From Aureibacillus halotolerans (GTDB taxonomy: Bacteria; Bacillota; Bacilli; Bacillales; DSM-28697), in the NCBI RefSeq assembly GCF_004363045.1, contig NZ_SNYJ01000011.1:1-64000 (forward strand): DNA of 64,000 nucleotides, in the 5' to 3' direction. This document shows, in pieces, positions 8,716 through 21,635 of the stretch. The notes below the pieces were generated by a model, which saw only the letters and a program-made list of their open reading frames with translations, was not told the origin of the DNA and did not search any database. Both the position numbers and the translations under genes were made by a program. How positions within the stretch are numbered: position 1 is the stretch's first letter; each line of letters begins with the position of its first letter.

Positions 8716-10430
8716 ATGAATGCAAAATTGACTGCTGAAAAGAATGAGCCAGTCAAAAAAATAATGAATGGTGCAGACATGCTCATTCAAGCATTGAGAG
8801 AAGAAAATGTAGAACTGATTTTTGGATACCCTGGCGGCGCGGTGCTTCCCATCTACGACAAATTGTATGATTCGGGCATGCGACACATTTTGACACGCCA
8901 TGAGCAAGGAAGCATCCATGCAGCTGAAGGCTATGCTCGCGTATCTGGTAAACCTGGTGTTGTCATTGCCACGTCAGGTCCAGGAGCGACCAACATTGTG
9001 ACTGGATTGACAGATGCAATGATGGATTCATTGCCGCTCATTGTCATTACTGGACAGGTAGCTTCAGGCGTGATTGGCTCTGATGCGTTTCAAGAGGCTG
9101 ACGTGATGGGCATTACGATGCCGATCACAAAGCACAGCTATCAAGTGCAGGATGTCAGAGAATTGCCGCAGATGATGAAAGAAGCATTTCATATTGCGAC
9201 GACTGGACGTCCGGGGCCTGTATTGATTGATATCCCGAAAGACATTGCTGGGGCTGAAGGCATGTTTGACTATTCTCAAGAGCTACAGCTTCCAGGATAT
9301 CAGCCAACCGTGAAGCCGAATCATATGCAAATTCGCAAAGTGCTCGACGCAATTGCGGAAGCGAAAAAACCTGTCATTTTGGCAGGAGCTGGTGTCCTTC
9401 ATGCTCACGGTCATGAGGAACTCAGAACATTTGCCGCGACGCAGAACTTGCCATTGGCCCATACGTTGCTTGGCCTAGGTGCATTCCCGGCAGATCACGA
9501 GCTATTCCTTGGCATGTGCGGCATGCATGGCACCTATGCCGCTAACATGGCGATTTATGAGGCGGATCTTTTAATTAATATCGGGGCGCGCTTTGACGAT
9601 CGCGTCACTGGCAACTTGAAGCATTTTGCACCAAACGCCAAGGTCGCTCATATCGATATTGACCCGGCAGAAATCGGAAAGAATGTACCAACGCAAATTC
9701 CCGTCGTAGGGGATGCGAAGGAAGCCTTGCAAATCTTGAACCAAACGACAAATGCCGTTGGCGATTTTACGGAATGGCATGAACGGTTGAATGGCTGGAA
9801 AACGGAGTATCCACTTGCGTATCTTGAGGATGGCGACGAGTTAAAGCCACAAAAGCTCATTGAACTCATTCATCAGACGACCAATGGAGAAGCAATCGTT
9901 ACGACAGATGTGGGACAGCACCAAATGTGGGCAGCGCAATATTACAAGCTGAACAGCCCAAATCGTTGGGTAACCTCAGGAGGTCTTGGCACGATGGGCT
10001 TCGGCTTCCCAGCAGCGATTGGTGCACAGCTTGCTGAGCCTCAGTCCACTGTAGTTGCAGTTACCGGCGATGGCGGATTCCAGATGACACTTCAGGAACT
10101 GTCTGTTTTACAAGAGTTGAACTTACCTGTAAAAGTCGTCATCCTGAACAACAAATCTCTAGGAATGGTTCGACAGTGGCAGCAGCTGTTTTATGAAGAG
10201 CGTTACTCTCATTCTAAAATTCCGGTGCAGCCTGACTTTGTAAAACTTGCCGAAGCGTATTCAATTCGGGGCTGGAAAACGGAAACAGAAGAGGAAACGA
10301 GAAAAGCGCTTGAAGAAGCGTTGGCTCATCCTGGCCCGGCATTGATTGATGTTCGTGTCGCTCAGGAAGAAAATGTGTACCCGATGGTCGCTACAGGCAA
10401 AGGAATTCACGAAATGGTGGGGATTAAGCC

Positions 10431-10434
<4 letters not shown>
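8716..10434 (+). CDS. ilvB: Acetolactate synthase large subunit
   Basis: TPP- and FAD-dependent catalytic subunit that condenses two pyruvates to acetolactate, or pyruvate with 2-oxobutyrate, the first common step to valine, leucine and isoleucine. The 572-residue product carries the TPP-activating glutamate E63 in [15 protein letters not shown], a central FAD-binding domain, and the TPP/Mg motif G-D452-G-G-F…N. ATG 8716 has AGGAGGG (8703-8709) at ideal spacing; longer frames run back into the T-box leader and are excluded. The last four bases overlap ilvH (ATGA). Confidence 0.97.
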
Positions 10435-11968
<1,534 letters not shown>

Positions 11969-11983
11969 TAGGCAAAGGATGGG

Positions 11984-13531
11984 ATGAAGGTGCAGAAAAT
12001 CCAAATTTTTGATACAACATTGCGTGATGGCGAGCAGTCCCCTGGCGTGAATTTAAATAAATCCGAGAAGTTTCAAATCGCTAAGCAACTCGAGCGATTT
12101 AACATCGACATTATGGAAGCGGGTTTCCCCGCTTCCTCAAAAGGAGATTTTGAATCCGTCAAGGAAATCTCAAATCATGTGCGTGGTTGTTCTGTGACCG
12201 GTTTGTCCCGTTGTAAGCAATCAGATATTGATGTGGCGTGGGAGGCTCTCCAAGGGGGAGCCGAACCCCGCATCCATCTGTTTCTTGCAACCTCACCGAT
12301 TCACATGGCGAGCAAGCTGAAAATGACAGAGGATCAAGTAATTGAACGTGCTGTGGAATCTGTACAATATGCTGCAAAGTTCTTTCCACATATTCAATGG
12401 TCCGCAGAAGATGCATGTCGGACAGAGCTTCCGTTTCTTGCAAAGATTGTTGAAAAAGTAATTCGTGCAGGAGCCTCAGTAATCAATATTCCAGATACGG
12501 TTGGCTTTATTACACCTAAAGAGTACGGAGAGGTGTTTCGCTATCTAAAGACCAATGTTCCGAATATTGAAAATGTCATCCTTTCAACCCATTGCCACGA
12601 TGACCTTGGAATGGCTGTCGCCAACTCTTTGGCTGGTGTGGAGCATGGGGCGCGACAAGTGGAAGGCACTATCAACGGTATCGGTGAACGGGCAGGCAAT
12701 GCGTCACTAGAGGAATTTGCTGTCGCTTTACACGTGCGAAAAGACTATTATCAGTGCGGCACAGAGTTGGTTTTAGCAGAAACGAAGCGCACAAGTGATC
12801 TTGTGAGCAAGCTTACGGGAATGCAAATACCGGCGAACAAAGCCGTTGTCGGACGAAATGCCTTTGCGCATGAGTCGGGGATTCATCAGGACGGTATGCT
12901 GAAAAACAAACAAACGTATGAGATCATTTCCCCAGAGTTGGTAGGCGTAACAGCGGACCCATATGTGCTAGGCAAGCTTTCTGGACGTCATGCCTTTAAA
13001 ACGCATTTGCAGAAGCTTGGATTTTCAATCAATGATGAAGAGATGCAGACGTTATTTACAGCATTCAAAAGTCTTTGTGATACAAAAAAAGAAGTCACAG
13101 ACGATGATATCATCGCACTTGTGACAGACAATAAGCTAGGCAAAGAGACATCTGTCTATGAACTGAAAAGTATACAAGTAAACTATGGAACAAATGATGT
13201 GCAAACAGCGACCATTACATTAACTCATCCTGATGGCACCGAACAGTGTCAGGCAAGCACAGGGGCTGGGAGTGTTGAGGCCATTTACAATACAATTGAA
13301 ACGATGCTCGATGTACCTATTGCGCTTTATGATTATCGAATTCAATCGGTTGGTGGCGGTAGAGATGCACTTGCAGAGGTATACGTCACAGTCGATGTGC
13401 AAAACCATCGGGTGTCTGGACGCTCCGTTTCACAAGATGTACTTGAAGCGTCAGCAAAAGCGTATATTTCCGCAGTAAATCGTGGACTCGTACGAACACG
13501 TCTTGCTCAAGAAGAAGCTCAGAAAGCGTAG
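11984..13531 (+). CDS. leuA: 2-isopropylmalate synthase
   Basis: Condenses acetyl-CoA with 2-oxoisovalerate, the committed leucine step. The 515-residue product has the [12 protein letters not shown] signature at the N-terminus, the HCHDDLGMA metal motif, and a C-terminal LeuA allosteric dimer domain (about 390-510) for leucine inhibition. ATG 11984 follows AAAGGA (11974-11979); an in-frame GTG two codons later is an alternative. The TAG stop overlaps the first base of the leuB ribosome binding site GGAGG (13531-13535). Confidence 0.96.
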   Translation: MKVQKIQIFDTTLRDGEQSPGVNLNKSEKFQIAKQLERFNIDIMEAGFPASSKGDFESVKEISNHVRGCSVTGLSRCKQSDIDVAWEALQGGAEPRIHLFLATSPIHMASKLKMTEDQVIERAVESVQYAAKFFPHIQWSAEDACRTELPFLAKIVEKVIRAGASVINIPDTVGFITPKEYGEVFRYLKTNVPNIENVILSTHCHDDLGMAVANSLAGVEHGARQVEGTINGIGERAGNASLEEFAVALHVRKDYYQCGTELVLAETKRTSDLVSKLTGMQIPANKAVVGRNAFAHESGIHQDGMLKNKQTYEIISPELVGVTADPYVLGKLSGRHAFKTHLQKLGFSINDEEMQTLFTAFKSLCDTKKEVTDDDIIALVTDNKLGKETSVYELKSIQVNYGTNDVQTATITLTHPDGTEQCQASTGAGSVEAIYNTIETMLDVPIALYDYRIQSVGGGRDALAEVYVTVDVQNHRVSGRSVSQDVLEASAKAYISAVNRGLVRTRLAQEEAQKA

Positions 13532-13543
13532 GAGGCCGTTAAG

Positions 13544-14641
13544 TTGACTAAAAAAATTGCTGTTCTTCCTGGTGACGGAATTGGCCAGGAAATCACAGAA
13601 GGTACAGTAGACATTCTTCATACATTTTCATCACTATTTGATCGCTCCATGACGTTCGAGTATGGACTGATAGGCGGCCATGCAATCGATGAGACGGGAG
13701 ATCCGCTTCCTGAAGCTACGGTAACGCTTTGCCAATCAAGCGATGCTGTCCTTCTTGGTGCTGTAGGTGGGCCAAAGTGGGACCGTAATCCGTCTCATCT
13801 CCGTCCGGAAAAAGGGTTACTTGGTATTCGTAAGGCGTTGGGTTTGTTTGCCAACTTACGTCCAGTGAAAGCCATTCCCGCTCTTTTGTCTTCATCTACT
13901 TTAAAGGAAGAAGTCGTTCGTGATGTCGATTTGCTCATTGTCCGTGAGCTTACTGGCGGCCTGTATTTTGGCGAACCAAGCGAACGCCGACAGGTGGCAG
14001 GCGAGGATGCAGTGGTCGATACACTCTTTTACACAAGGTCTGAGATTGAACGCATCCTTCGAAAAGGATTCGAATTGGCACAGATCCGTAAAAAGCGAGT
14101 GGTATCAGTCGATAAAGCGAACGTGCTTGAATCCAGTAAACTGTGGAGAGAGATTGCCGAGGAAATTGCCGGCGACTATCCAGATGTCACGCTTGAACAT
14201 ATGCTTGTCGACAATGCGGCGATGCAACTGATCCGGACACCAGCTCAATTTGATGTCGTTGTCACGGAAAATTTGTTTGGTGATATTCTTAGTGATGAGG
14301 CGTCTATGCTTACAGGGTCATTGGGCATGCTGCCATCAGCAAGCCTCTCTGAAACGGGCCCGGGGCTTTTTGAACCGGTGCATGGCTCAGCTCCTGATAT
14401 TGCAGGGAGAAATGAAGCAAATCCAATGGCAATGATTTTGTCAGCAGCAATGATGGTTCGTGTTTCCTTTGGTTGGGAAAAGGAAGCCACTTTGCTGGAG
14501 GAAGCAGTGTTTCAAACATTAAAAGCGGGTGTCTGCACGAAGGACATTGCAGCAGCAACGAACCGTGCGCCAGTAGGCACATCAGATGTGATTGCGGAAA
14601 TAAAACGGCAACTACAAGAATTGGCAGAGACTAAGAGCTAA
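13544..14641 (+). CDS. leuB: 3-isopropylmalate dehydrogenase
   Basis: NAD-dependent oxidative decarboxylation of 3-isopropylmalate. The 365-residue product shows the [10 protein letters not shown]-terminus, the substrate region [12 protein letters not shown], the catalytic lysine in VDKANVL, and the [12 protein letters not shown] metal/NAD motif. It uses a TTG start: GGAGG at 13531-13535 is 8 nt away and no nearby ATG fits. Confidence 0.96.
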   Translation: MTKKIAVLPGDGIGQEITEGTVDILHTFSSLFDRSMTFEYGLIGGHAIDETGDPLPEATVTLCQSSDAVLLGAVGGPKWDRNPSHLRPEKGLLGIRKALGLFANLRPVKAIPALLSSSTLKEEVVRDVDLLIVRELTGGLYFGEPSERRQVAGEDAVVDTLFYTRSEIERILRKGFELAQIRKKRVVSVDKANVLESSKLWREIAEEIAGDYPDVTLEHMLVDNAAMQLIRTPAQFDVVVTENLFGDILSDEASMLTGSLGMLPSASLSETGPGLFEPVHGSAPDIAGRNEANPMAMILSAAMMVRVSFGWEKEATLLEEAVFQTLKAGVCTKDIAAATNRAPVGTSDVIAEIKRQLQELAETKS

Positions 14642-14660
14642 ATGCAAGGGGGAACCGGAG

Positions 14661-16070
14661 ATGAGTGCAAAAACAATCATTGAGAAGATTTGGGAAAAGC
14701 ACACTGTTGCGGAAGAGCAAGGAAAACCGGCTCTTCTATATATTGACCTTCATATGGTGCACGAGGTGACGTCGCCTCAGGCTTTTGAAGGCTTGCGTTT
14801 AAAAAATCGCGACGTGCGTCGTCCCGATTTAACCTTTGCGACGATGGATCACAACGTACCTACGGTGAATCGTTTTACGGTTGTTGATGAAATTGCCCAA
14901 AAACAGATGGAAACCTTGTCTGCCAACTGCCGCCAATTCGGAATTGAAATTGCGGACCTGGAAAGTCCCGATCAGGGGATTGTTCACGTCATTGGTCCAG
15001 AGCTGGGCCTAACATCTCCAGGGAAAACGATTGTTTGTGGAGATAGCCATACATCAACACACGGGGCATTTGGTGCACTAGCATTTGGCATTGGCACAAG
15101 TGAAGTAGAGCACGTTCTCGCCACACAAACGATCTGGCAGTCAAAGCCAAAAACGATGCAAGTCCATGTTGAAGGAAAGCTCGGCTTAGGCATTTCAGCA
15201 AAGGACGTTATCCTCGCGATCATCGGCAAATACGGCGCTGACTTCGGTACTGGACACGTGATCGAATTCACTGGTGATGCCATTCGCAACATGACCATGG
15301 AAGAACGCATGACCGTTTGCAACATGTCGATCGAGGCAGGAGCAAAGGCTGGATTAATTGGTCCTGACGAAACAACCTTTGATTATTTGCGAGGACGTCG
15401 TTTTTCTCCAGACAATTTCGAAGAAGCGACACAAGAGTGGTCTGCATTAGCAACAGATGAAGGTGCCGAATACGATGCCAGAGTGACGATTGCTGCCGAG
15501 GACATTGAGCCACAGGTGACATGGGGAACCAATCCCGGCATGTGTATTTCTGTGAATAAAGCTGTTCCAGACCCTGAGTCCATGACAACTGAAGCAGGTA
15601 AAAAAGGGGCGCGTCAAGCATTGGCTTATATGGGTCTCGCCCCTCATACGCCGATGGCTGATATTCCAATTCAGCACGTCTTTATTGGCTCATGTACGAA
15701 TTCGCGTATTAGTGATTTGCGTGCAGCTGCGGAAGTGGCAAAAGGACATACAGTCGCTGCAAATGTGCGAGCGATGGTCGTGCCCGGCTCGCAAAAAGTG
15801 AAACTACAGGCAGAAAAAGAAGGACTGGATCAAGTCTTTTTAACGGCAGGATTTGAATGGCGTGAATCCGGTTGTAGCATGTGCTTAAGCATGAACCCAG
15901 ATTTTGTCCCTGAAGGTGAGCGTTGTGCCTCGACTTCCAACCGTAATTTTGAAGGCCGTCAAGGAAAAGGGGCACGTACACATCTTGTCTCGCCAGCAAT
16001 GGCTGCGGCTGCCGCCATCAAAGGTCATTTCTGTGACGTGCGTACGTTGGAAACAGAGCCAGTAAGCTAA
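14661..16070 (+). CDS. leuC: 3-isopropylmalate dehydratase large subunit
   Basis: Aconitase-family subunit that carries the [4Fe-4S] cluster and, with LeuD, interconverts 2- and 3-isopropylmalate. The 469-residue product has cluster cysteines C345 (GSC-TNSR) and C405/C408 (SGCSMC) and the MDHNVPT and [12 protein letters not shown] signatures. ATG 14661 follows AAGGGGG by 9 nt. Confidence 0.96.
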   Translation: MSAKTIIEKIWEKHTVAEEQGKPALLYIDLHMVHEVTSPQAFEGLRLKNRDVRRPDLTFATMDHNVPTVNRFTVVDEIAQKQMETLSANCRQFGIEIADLESPDQGIVHVIGPELGLTSPGKTIVCGDSHTSTHGAFGALAFGIGTSEVEHVLATQTIWQSKPKTMQVHVEGKLGLGISAKDVILAIIGKYGADFGTGHVIEFTGDAIRNMTMEERMTVCNMSIEAGAKAGLIGPDETTFDYLRGRRFSPDNFEEATQEWSALATDEGAEYDARVTIAAEDIEPQVTWGTNPGMCISVNKAVPDPESMTTEAGKKGARQALAYMGLAPHTPMADIPIQHVFIGSCTNSRISDLRAAAEVAKGHTVAANVRAMVVPGSQKVKLQAEKEGLDQVFLTAGFEWRESGCSMCLSMNPDFVPEGERCASTSNRNFEGRQGKGARTHLVSPAMAAAAAIKGHFCDVRTLETEPVS

Positions 16071-16085
16071 CGAGGAGGAGACAAA

Positions 16086-16670
16086 ATGAGCGGTTTAGTT
16101 TTGCATACAGGTAAGGTCGCACCTATGGATCGTGTCAATGTCGACACGGATCAAATTATTCCAAAGCAGTTTCTAAAGCGAATTGAACGTACTGGATTTG
16201 GTGCATTTCTGTTTTATGATTGGCGTTTTCGCCAAGATGGCTCAGAAAATCCCGACTTCGAATTAAACAAACCAGAAAACCAAGGAGCCTCACTGCTTGT
16301 TGCTGGCCATAACTTTGGTTGTGGATCTTCCCGAGAGCATGCTCCTTGGGCGTTAAAGGATTATGGCTTTCATGTCATTATCTCTTCAAGCTTTGCTGAT
16401 ATTTTTTACAACAACTGCTTGAAGAACGGTATTCTTCCTATTCGACTAAGTGAGCAAGATATTGACTTGCTTCTCGCGCGTGCGGCAGGTGCCTCATATG
16501 AACTGACAGTGGATGTAAACGCCCAGACAGTGCAAGACAAACAGGACTTTAAGGCATCGTTTGAAGTCGACGCATACTGGAAGGAAATGTTGATGAACGG
16601 CTGGGATGAAATTGACGTCACGCTTGGTTACAAAGATCAAATTAAAGCATTTGAACAACAAAAAGCATAA
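16086..16670 (+). CDS. leuD: 3-isopropylmalate dehydratase small subunit
   Basis: Swivelling-domain partner of LeuC. The 194-residue product has DTDQIIPKQFLK near the N-terminus and the substrate-binding GCGSSREHAPWAL loop. Last gene of the ilv-leu operon, 15 bp after leuC and followed by a terminator. Confidence 0.96.
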   Translation: MSGLVLHTGKVAPMDRVNVDTDQIIPKQFLKRIERTGFGAFLFYDWRFRQDGSENPDFELNKPENQGASLLVAGHNFGCGSSREHAPWALKDYGFHVIISSSFADIFYNNCLKNGILPIRLSEQDIDLLLARAAGASYELTVDVNAQTVQDKQDFKASFEVDAYWKEMLMNGWDEIDVTLGYKDQIKAFEQQKA

Positions 16671-16721
16671 CGATACAAAAGCAGAAAACACGTCGACCTT
16701 GAACATTCAATCCTTGGTATG

Positions 16722-16763
16722 AAAAAAGCAGTCCATTCCTCATCCGAGGGTTGGCTGCTTTTT
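16722..16763 (+). terminator. ilv-leu operon terminator
   Basis: AAAAAAGCAG (16722-16731) pairs with CTGCTTTTT (16755-16763), extended by imperfect pairs toward the loop, followed by a pyrimidine/T-rich tail. The 290 bp from here to the ysoA promoter contain no supportable gene; a 62-codon frame at 16788-16976 lacks a ribosome binding site. Confidence 0.75.
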
Positions 16764-17059
16764 CTCTTTTAGCTTTACAATCATTCGGTGTTTACCACAA
16801 ACGTAGTTAAGAAGACTTGTAATTGCATGAAGAAAGGCCCCAGTGTTTCGGAGTATGCATGCCGTGGAATCTCTTCTGCGTTTTTGCTTTCAATAAATGG
16901 TCTGCGCTTTAGCCGTTTTTTGAACGTACCGCTTCACTCAAATTCAAACCACTCAGCTAGTTGCAAAATGAATTGAACACAATGTGACAAAAAATTGATC
17001 AGATCACCTTTCACGACATGTGCCAATGCATATTTTGAAACGTTATTTCAGGTTGTGAG

Positions 17060-17088
17060 TTGAATTGAGTGAATGAACTTGATACACT
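17060..17088 (+). promoter_or_regulatory. sigma-A promoter of ysoA
   Basis: TTGAAT (17060-17065), 17-bp spacer, TACACT (17083-17088). Transcription would start near 17095, which rules out the in-frame upstream start at 17073 and supports ATG 17121. Confidence 0.6.
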
Positions 17089-17120
17089 TACCATTAAAAA
17101 AGAGCCGAGCGGTGACATAC

Positions 17121-18086
17121 ATGAAAAACAAACAGTCTAATGTTGTTGAATTCCCGAAGCTGAAAGAACGCTTAACAGAGATGGCTCTTGAAGCCATAAA
17201 GAATAAAAAGTATGAGCAAGCATTGTCATGTTTTGATCAGCTTGGTGATGAGCGATTGCCTTATGATGCGGGCGTTGCTCGAGTCATGGCCCTGATGGAA
17301 ATGGGACGTTATGAAGAAGCACGGTCTCAATGCTTTTATTTATTAACTGAGCAGCATTCTGGAAGTTTTGATCTTATTGAAGTGTATTTAGGGATTCTGG
17401 TCCATTGCAATGCACAAGAAGAAGCGGCAGAAATTGCTAAAAATATGATTCAATCGAAAGATACTCCCGAAGAATTAGTGCCTTTGTTTGAGAAATACGT
17501 TCACTATGCTGACGTTTCAAAAAAAGAGCCTGAAGGTGATGCTTCTTATTTCTTCCAATTGAAAGAAAACAATGATGACTGGCGATATGTGGACTATTTG
17601 CAAAATGTGGACGCTAGGCTGTATCTGAAAGACGTAGAATCATTTCTCTTAAATTCGACAAAGAGTCCTTTGCTCAAGACGACTTTGCTACAAATTCTAA
17701 AGCAACAGGAAATAAAGAAAGAGATTCGATGCGAGAAGCACGGACACATCCTCGTCATTCGTCCGGTCGACCTTCCAAATGTCTTTGAACAATCTTTCTT
17801 TAGGCGTGTGTTAGTATCGATGGAATCTCATGTCGAATCTGAGAATCCGACGCTCTATCAACAGCTTAGAGAACTTTGGGAGCAATATGCGTTCTATGCA
17901 TATCCCGATGAGCTGACCCCTGAAGAGCCTGAGGCTTGGGCGGCAGCGTTGCATTATATTGGCCAGGAACGTAGTGGCTTTGATGAGCAAGCAAATGCCA
18001 TTGCAGCGTTGTATGAAAGCGATACGGAATTGATGAACTTGGCCATTCGAAGGTTACGTTCATTTGAAGAAAATGTCTTTCAATAG
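17121..18086 (+). CDS. ysoA: TPR-repeat protein, YsoA-like
   Basis: 321-residue soluble protein with tetratricopeptide-like helical repeats in its N-terminal half (about 20-110: ALEAIKNKKYEQALSCFDQL, MALMEMGRYEEARSQCFYLL), followed by a helical C-terminal part. TPR proteins usually serve as protein-binding scaffolds; the partner is unknown. Position between leuD and tig is that of B. subtilis ysoA. ATG 17121 has GGTGA 5 nt upstream; the longer frame starts before the promoter -10. Confidence 0.8.
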   Translation: MKNKQSNVVEFPKLKERLTEMALEAIKNKKYEQALSCFDQLGDERLPYDAGVARVMALMEMGRYEEARSQCFYLLTEQHSGSFDLIEVYLGILVHCNAQEEAAEIAKNMIQSKDTPEELVPLFEKYVHYADVSKKEPEGDASYFFQLKENNDDWRYVDYLQNVDARLYLKDVESFLLNSTKSPLLKTTLLQILKQQEIKKEIRCEKHGHILVIRPVDLPNVFEQSFFRRVLVSMESHVESENPTLYQQLRELWEQYAFYAYPDELTPEEPEAWAAALHYIGQERSGFDEQANAIAALYESDTELMNLAIRRLRSFEENVFQ

Positions 18087-18114
18087 AATCCATTTTAGTT
18101 CTAGGTGGGTTGGC

Positions 18115-18142
18115 TTGAAAGCTATTAAATCTATGGTATACT
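18115..18142 (+). promoter_or_regulatory. sigma-A promoter of tig
   Basis: TTGAAA (18115-18120), 16-bp spacer, TATACT (18137-18142). The resulting leader contains a hairpin, AGGCACA (18168-18174) with TGTGCCT (18185-18191) followed by TTTT, between the promoter and the gene. Confidence 0.75.
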
Positions 18143-18254
18143 ATAGTGGTTGTAGAATGAAGAAATCAGGCACATATTGAACTTTGTGCCTTTTAAACTT
18201 GCTATATCTTAAGTATTCGAATGAGCAAGAAAACGAGATGTTGGAGGGAAACGC

Positions 18255-19541
18255 ATGTCTGTGAAGTGGGAAAAAAAAGAAGGCAATCAAGGGGTTTTAA
18301 CAGTAGAGGTTGAAGCTGAAACATTTAACCAAGCCCTTGATGGCGCATTTAAAAAGGTAGTAAAAAATGTTCAGGTTCCAGGATTCAGAAAGGGACGTAT
18401 TCCGCGCTCAATGTTTGAAAAACGCTTTGGAGTTGAATCTCTTTATCAGGATGCTGTAGATATTGTTCTTCCTGAAGCGTATGCGAATGCGGTTGAAGAA
18501 GCAGGCATCTTTCCTGTTGACCGTCCTGAAATTGACATTGAGAAAATCGAACAAGGCGAGCCATTGGTATTTACTGCGACAGTAACAGTAAAGCCAGAAG
18601 TAGAGCTTGGTGAGTATAAAGGTCTTGAAGTGAAAGAAGAATCTACTGAAGTGACTGACGAAGATGTAGAGGCTGAAGTTACTCAGCTACAAGAACGTCA
18701 AGCTGAACTCGTTGTAAAAGAAGAAGGCAGTGTTGAAAATGGGGACACTGTAACAATGGATTTTGAAGGCTTTGTAAACGAAGAAGCTTTCGATGGCGGT
18801 AAAGCAGAAAACTATTCTCTAGAAATCGGTTCTGGTTCATTTATCCCTGGCTTCGAAGAGAAGCTTATTGGAGCGACTGCAGGTCAAGAGCTTGACGTTG
18901 AAGTAACGTTCCCTGAGGAGTACCATGCAGAGGAACTTGCAGGTAAACCAGCTGTTTTCAAAGTGAAAGTACATGAAATCAAAACAAAAGAGCTTCCTGA
19001 AGTCAACGACGAATTTGCGAAAGACGTAGACGAGGAAGTTGAGTCCCTTGCTGAACTTAAGGAAAAAACAAAAAATCGTCTGCAAGAAACAAAAGAACGT
19101 GATGCAGAAAATGCGAAGCGTGATTCTCTTGTTGAACAGGCGACAGACAATTCAACGATCACAATTCCAGATGCGATGATTGAAAGTGAACTTGAGCGCA
19201 TGTTGAAAGAATTTGAACAACGTCTCCAAATGCAAGGAATGACTTTAGAGATGTACTTCCAATTCTCAGGACAGGATCAGGACGCTTTGAAAGAGCAGAT
19301 GAAGGAAGACGCTGAAAAACGCGTGAAAACAAACCTTACGCTTGAAGCCATTGCTGCTGAGGAAAAGCTTGACGTGACGGAAGAAGAGATTCAGAGTGAA
19401 CTAGACAAAATGGCAGAAATGTACCAAACGTCTACTGATAATTTAAAAGCGATGCTTGGCGGCACAACTGAAACTTTGGAGAACGACATCAAGGTTCGAA
19501 AAGCCATTGACTTCTTAGAAGAAAACAGCAAAGCAGTTTAA
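18255..19541 (+). CDS. tig: Trigger factor
   Basis: Ribosome-bound chaperone and peptidyl-prolyl isomerase that meets nascent chains at the exit tunnel. The 428-residue product has the N-terminal ribosome-binding domain with [19 protein letters not shown] (G-F-R-x-G-x-x-P signature, about 37-52). An FKBP-type PPIase domain (about 155-245, [13 protein letters not shown]…[12 protein letters not shown]) and a helical C-terminal chaperone domain follow. GGAGGG precedes ATG. Monocistronic, with its own promoter and terminator. Confidence 0.97.
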   Translation: MSVKWEKKEGNQGVLTVEVEAETFNQALDGAFKKVVKNVQVPGFRKGRIPRSMFEKRFGVESLYQDAVDIVLPEAYANAVEEAGIFPVDRPEIDIEKIEQGEPLVFTATVTVKPEVELGEYKGLEVKEESTEVTDEDVEAEVTQLQERQAELVVKEEGSVENGDTVTMDFEGFVNEEAFDGGKAENYSLEIGSGSFIPGFEEKLIGATAGQELDVEVTFPEEYHAEELAGKPAVFKVKVHEIKTKELPEVNDEFAKDVDEEVESLAELKEKTKNRLQETKERDAENAKRDSLVEQATDNSTITIPDAMIESELERMLKEFEQRLQMQGMTLEMYFQFSGQDQDALKEQMKEDAEKRVKTNLTLEAIAAEEKLDVTEEEIQSELDKMAEMYQTSTDNLKAMLGGTTETLENDIKVRKAIDFLEENSKAV

Positions 19542-19553
19542 TAGCTCATTTTT

Positions 19554-19586
19554 AGAAAACAAGGCACTGGTTGTGCCTTGTTTTCT
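19554..19586 (+). terminator. tig terminator
   Basis: Perfect 14-bp stem AGAAAACAAGGCAC (19554-19567) / GTGCCTTGTTTTCT (19573-19586), 5-nt loop, with the T-run inside the descending arm. Its AAGGCAC core resembles the hairpin in the tig leader. Confidence 0.85.
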
Positions 19587-19601
19587 ACAATAAAAAAACA
19601 T

Positions 19602-19833
19602 AAGAACTGCGGGACAGAAATCCCGGTGCGAGAGAAATGTGAAGAACCATTTCTTCGCCCCGTGATGTTCTGCCCTCCGTTTCAAAACGCGCTCGCCTGC
19701 GCTTTTCGTTGTCTAGCTGCGCGCTGTAGAAGCTGCGGCGCAGAAATGCTTGGGCTAGAGAAATGAAAGAACCATTTCCCTGCCCAATCATGTTCTGACC
19801 TTCGCTTCTGAACGTACAGCGCTCCGCTTTTCG
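19602..19833 (-). repeat. two inverted-orientation units of the ~125-bp AAGCGGAG repeat
   Basis: Units at about 19602-19707 and 19708-19833 are reverse-complement relatives of the tandem array at 58308-58715. Each ends (on this strand) in CGCTTTTCGT. Shared landmarks are GAAGAACCATTTCTTCGCCCC, TGATGTTCTG and AGCTGCGGCGCAGAAAT. Internal inverted repeats suggest structured RNA or DNA. Not coding. Confidence 0.75.
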
Positions 19834-19955
19834 TTTTTTTTTAACACATTAAAAGGATTACACATAGAATAAAAAGGCAATACATAAGTAAACATAAGGA
19901 AGGTCATGTTGTCTTTGGTGTTGGATGACTTTGAATGACAGCGTTGCGAATTGTT

Positions 19956-19983
19956 TTGAAGATCTGTTTACTTATGGTACAAT
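19956..19983 (+). promoter_or_regulatory. sigma-A promoter of clpX
   Basis: TTGAAG (19956-19961), 16-bp spacer, TACAAT (19978-19983). A second TATAAT near 20060 lacks a good -35. The 250-bp leader up to clpX shows no gene or riboswitch that I recognise. Confidence 0.55.
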
Positions 19984-20230
19984 CTCATACATATGAATTA
20001 GGTAAGTAAAATAGTCTGCATTGGACAATTGCAATTGAGTCAAAAAGGCAGTACGATACAGTATAATGTAAGGAGCAGAGCCTTCGCGATTCGTAACGTT
20101 ATGCATGGATGTAAGATGGGATCAAGGTGGTTTGTGCAATATCGTCGTTAAGAAATCACAGAAGATGCACAAGGATGTCCGCTGCCCTTCTCGTAATGTT
20201 TTGAGACTAACGCAAGGGGTGAAGAGTTTT

Positions 20231-21502
20231 ATGTTTAAATTTAATGATGAAAAAGGGCAATTGAAATGCTCTTTCTGTGGAAAAACACAAGACCAGGTGA
20301 GAAAATTGGTCGCTGGTCCTGGCGTATATATTTGCGATGAATGTATTGAACTTTGCACGGAAATCGTGGAAGAGGAGCTCGGTTCTGAAGAGGAAGTGGA
20401 ATTCAAAGAGGTTCCTAAGCCTATGGAGATCAGAGCCATTCTGGATGACTATGTCATTGGACAGGATGAAGCGAAAAAGTCATTGTCTGTCGCTGTATAC
20501 AATCACTATAAGCGCGTCAACAGTAACAGTAAAGTGGATGATGTGGAGCTTTCTAAGTCCAATATCGTCTTGATGGGACCTACGGGTAGCGGAAAGACAT
20601 TGCTTGCCCAAACGCTTGCGCGTATTTTGAACGTGCCGTTTGCGATTGCAGATGCAACGTCTCTAACTGAAGCTGGCTATGTTGGTGAAGATGTTGAAAA
20701 TATTCTTTTAAAGCTGATTCAGGCCGCGGATTATGACGTTGAAAAAGCTGAAAAAGGAATTATTTATATTGACGAAATCGATAAAGTGGCACGTAAATCA
20801 GAAAATCCTTCAATTACGCGAGATGTTTCTGGGGAAGGCGTGCAACAAGCCCTTTTGAAAATTCTTGAGGGAACTGTGGCGAGTGTACCTCCACAAGGGG
20901 GACGTAAACACCCACATCAAGAATTTATCCAAATTGATACGACCAACATTCTGTTCGTTTGTGGTGGAGCTTTCGATGGCATCGATCAGATTATCAAACG
21001 TCGTCTCGGCAAGAAGGTTATTGGATTTGGAGCCGATAATGCGAAGGAAGAAATGTCCCAAGGCGACTTGTTGGCTAGTGTGTTGCCAGAGGATCTGCTT
21101 CGCTTTGGTCTCATCCCTGAATTTATCGGTCGTTTGCCGGTTATCGGTTCATTGCGTCCACTTGATGAAGAGGCATTGGTTGATATTTTGTCTAAGCCTA
21201 AAAATGCACTAGTCAAGCAATATGAAAAGTTGCTGGAGATCGATGACGTGGAGCTTATATTTGAAGAGGATGCACTTCGTGAGATTGCTAAAAAAGCAAT
21301 TGAGCGCAAAACAGGAGCTCGTGGTCTACGATCCATTATTGAAGGCCTCATGCTTGATGTGATGTTTGATCTTCCATCGCGCGATGATGTAAAGCAATGC
21401 ATCGTGTCGTCTGAGACGGTTAAAGGTATTGATTTCCCACGACTTGTCCTTGAAGATGGGTCTGTCGTTGATCAGCCGAAAACGTCACCAGAGAGTGCGT
21501 AA
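20231..21502 (+). CDS. clpX: ATP-dependent protease ATPase subunit ClpX
   Basis: AAA+ unfoldase that recognises substrates and feeds them into ClpP. The 423-residue product has the N-terminal zinc-binding domain (C13, C16, C35, C38), Walker A G116-PTGSGKT123, Walker [10 protein letters not shown], and the IGF-type ClpP-docking loop (VIGFGA). ATG 20231 is preceded by AAGGGGTGA; the longer frame back to 20105 has no ribosome binding site and lacks similarity to known ClpX ends. Confidence 0.97.
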   Translation: MFKFNDEKGQLKCSFCGKTQDQVRKLVAGPGVYICDECIELCTEIVEEELGSEEEVEFKEVPKPMEIRAILDDYVIGQDEAKKSLSVAVYNHYKRVNSNSKVDDVELSKSNIVLMGPTGSGKTLLAQTLARILNVPFAIADATSLTEAGYVGEDVENILLKLIQAADYDVEKAEKGIIYIDEIDKVARKSENPSITRDVSGEGVQQALLKILEGTVASVPPQGGRKHPHQEFIQIDTTNILFVCGGAFDGIDQIIKRRLGKKVIGFGADNAKEEMSQGDLLASVLPEDLLRFGLIPEFIGRLPVIGSLRPLDEEALVDILSKPKNALVKQYEKLLEIDDVELIFEEDALREIAKKAIERKTGARGLRSIIEGLMLDVMFDLPSRDDVKQCIVSSETVKGIDFPRLVLEDGSVVDQPKTSPESA

Positions 21503-21524
21503 CGGGCTCCCTAGTTAATGATAG

Positions 21525-21573
21525 AAAAAAAGCACCATAATTCGCGTCGAACGCGGTATTGTGGTGCTTTTTT
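21525..21573 (+). terminator. clpX terminator
   Basis: AAAAAGCACCA (from 21527) pairs with TGGTGCTTTTTT (21562-21573), with an inner GCGT/ACGC pairing around CGA. It separates clpX from the forespore promoter of lonB. Confidence 0.85.
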
Positions 21574-21635
21574 GTGTGTGCATTTGCTGTGTTTGCTTGA
21601 CTTTGTATCATTTTAGGAAAGTGAGTGATTTGCCT

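Noticed and set aside
9064-9352. Antisense frames inside ilvB and other core genes
   Set aside because: Shadows of strongly biased coding sequence; no ribosome binding sites or conserved products.
16788-16976. 62-codon frame between the leu terminator and ysoA
   Set aside because: No ribosome binding site or promoter, cysteine-rich random-looking product, lies directly after a terminator.
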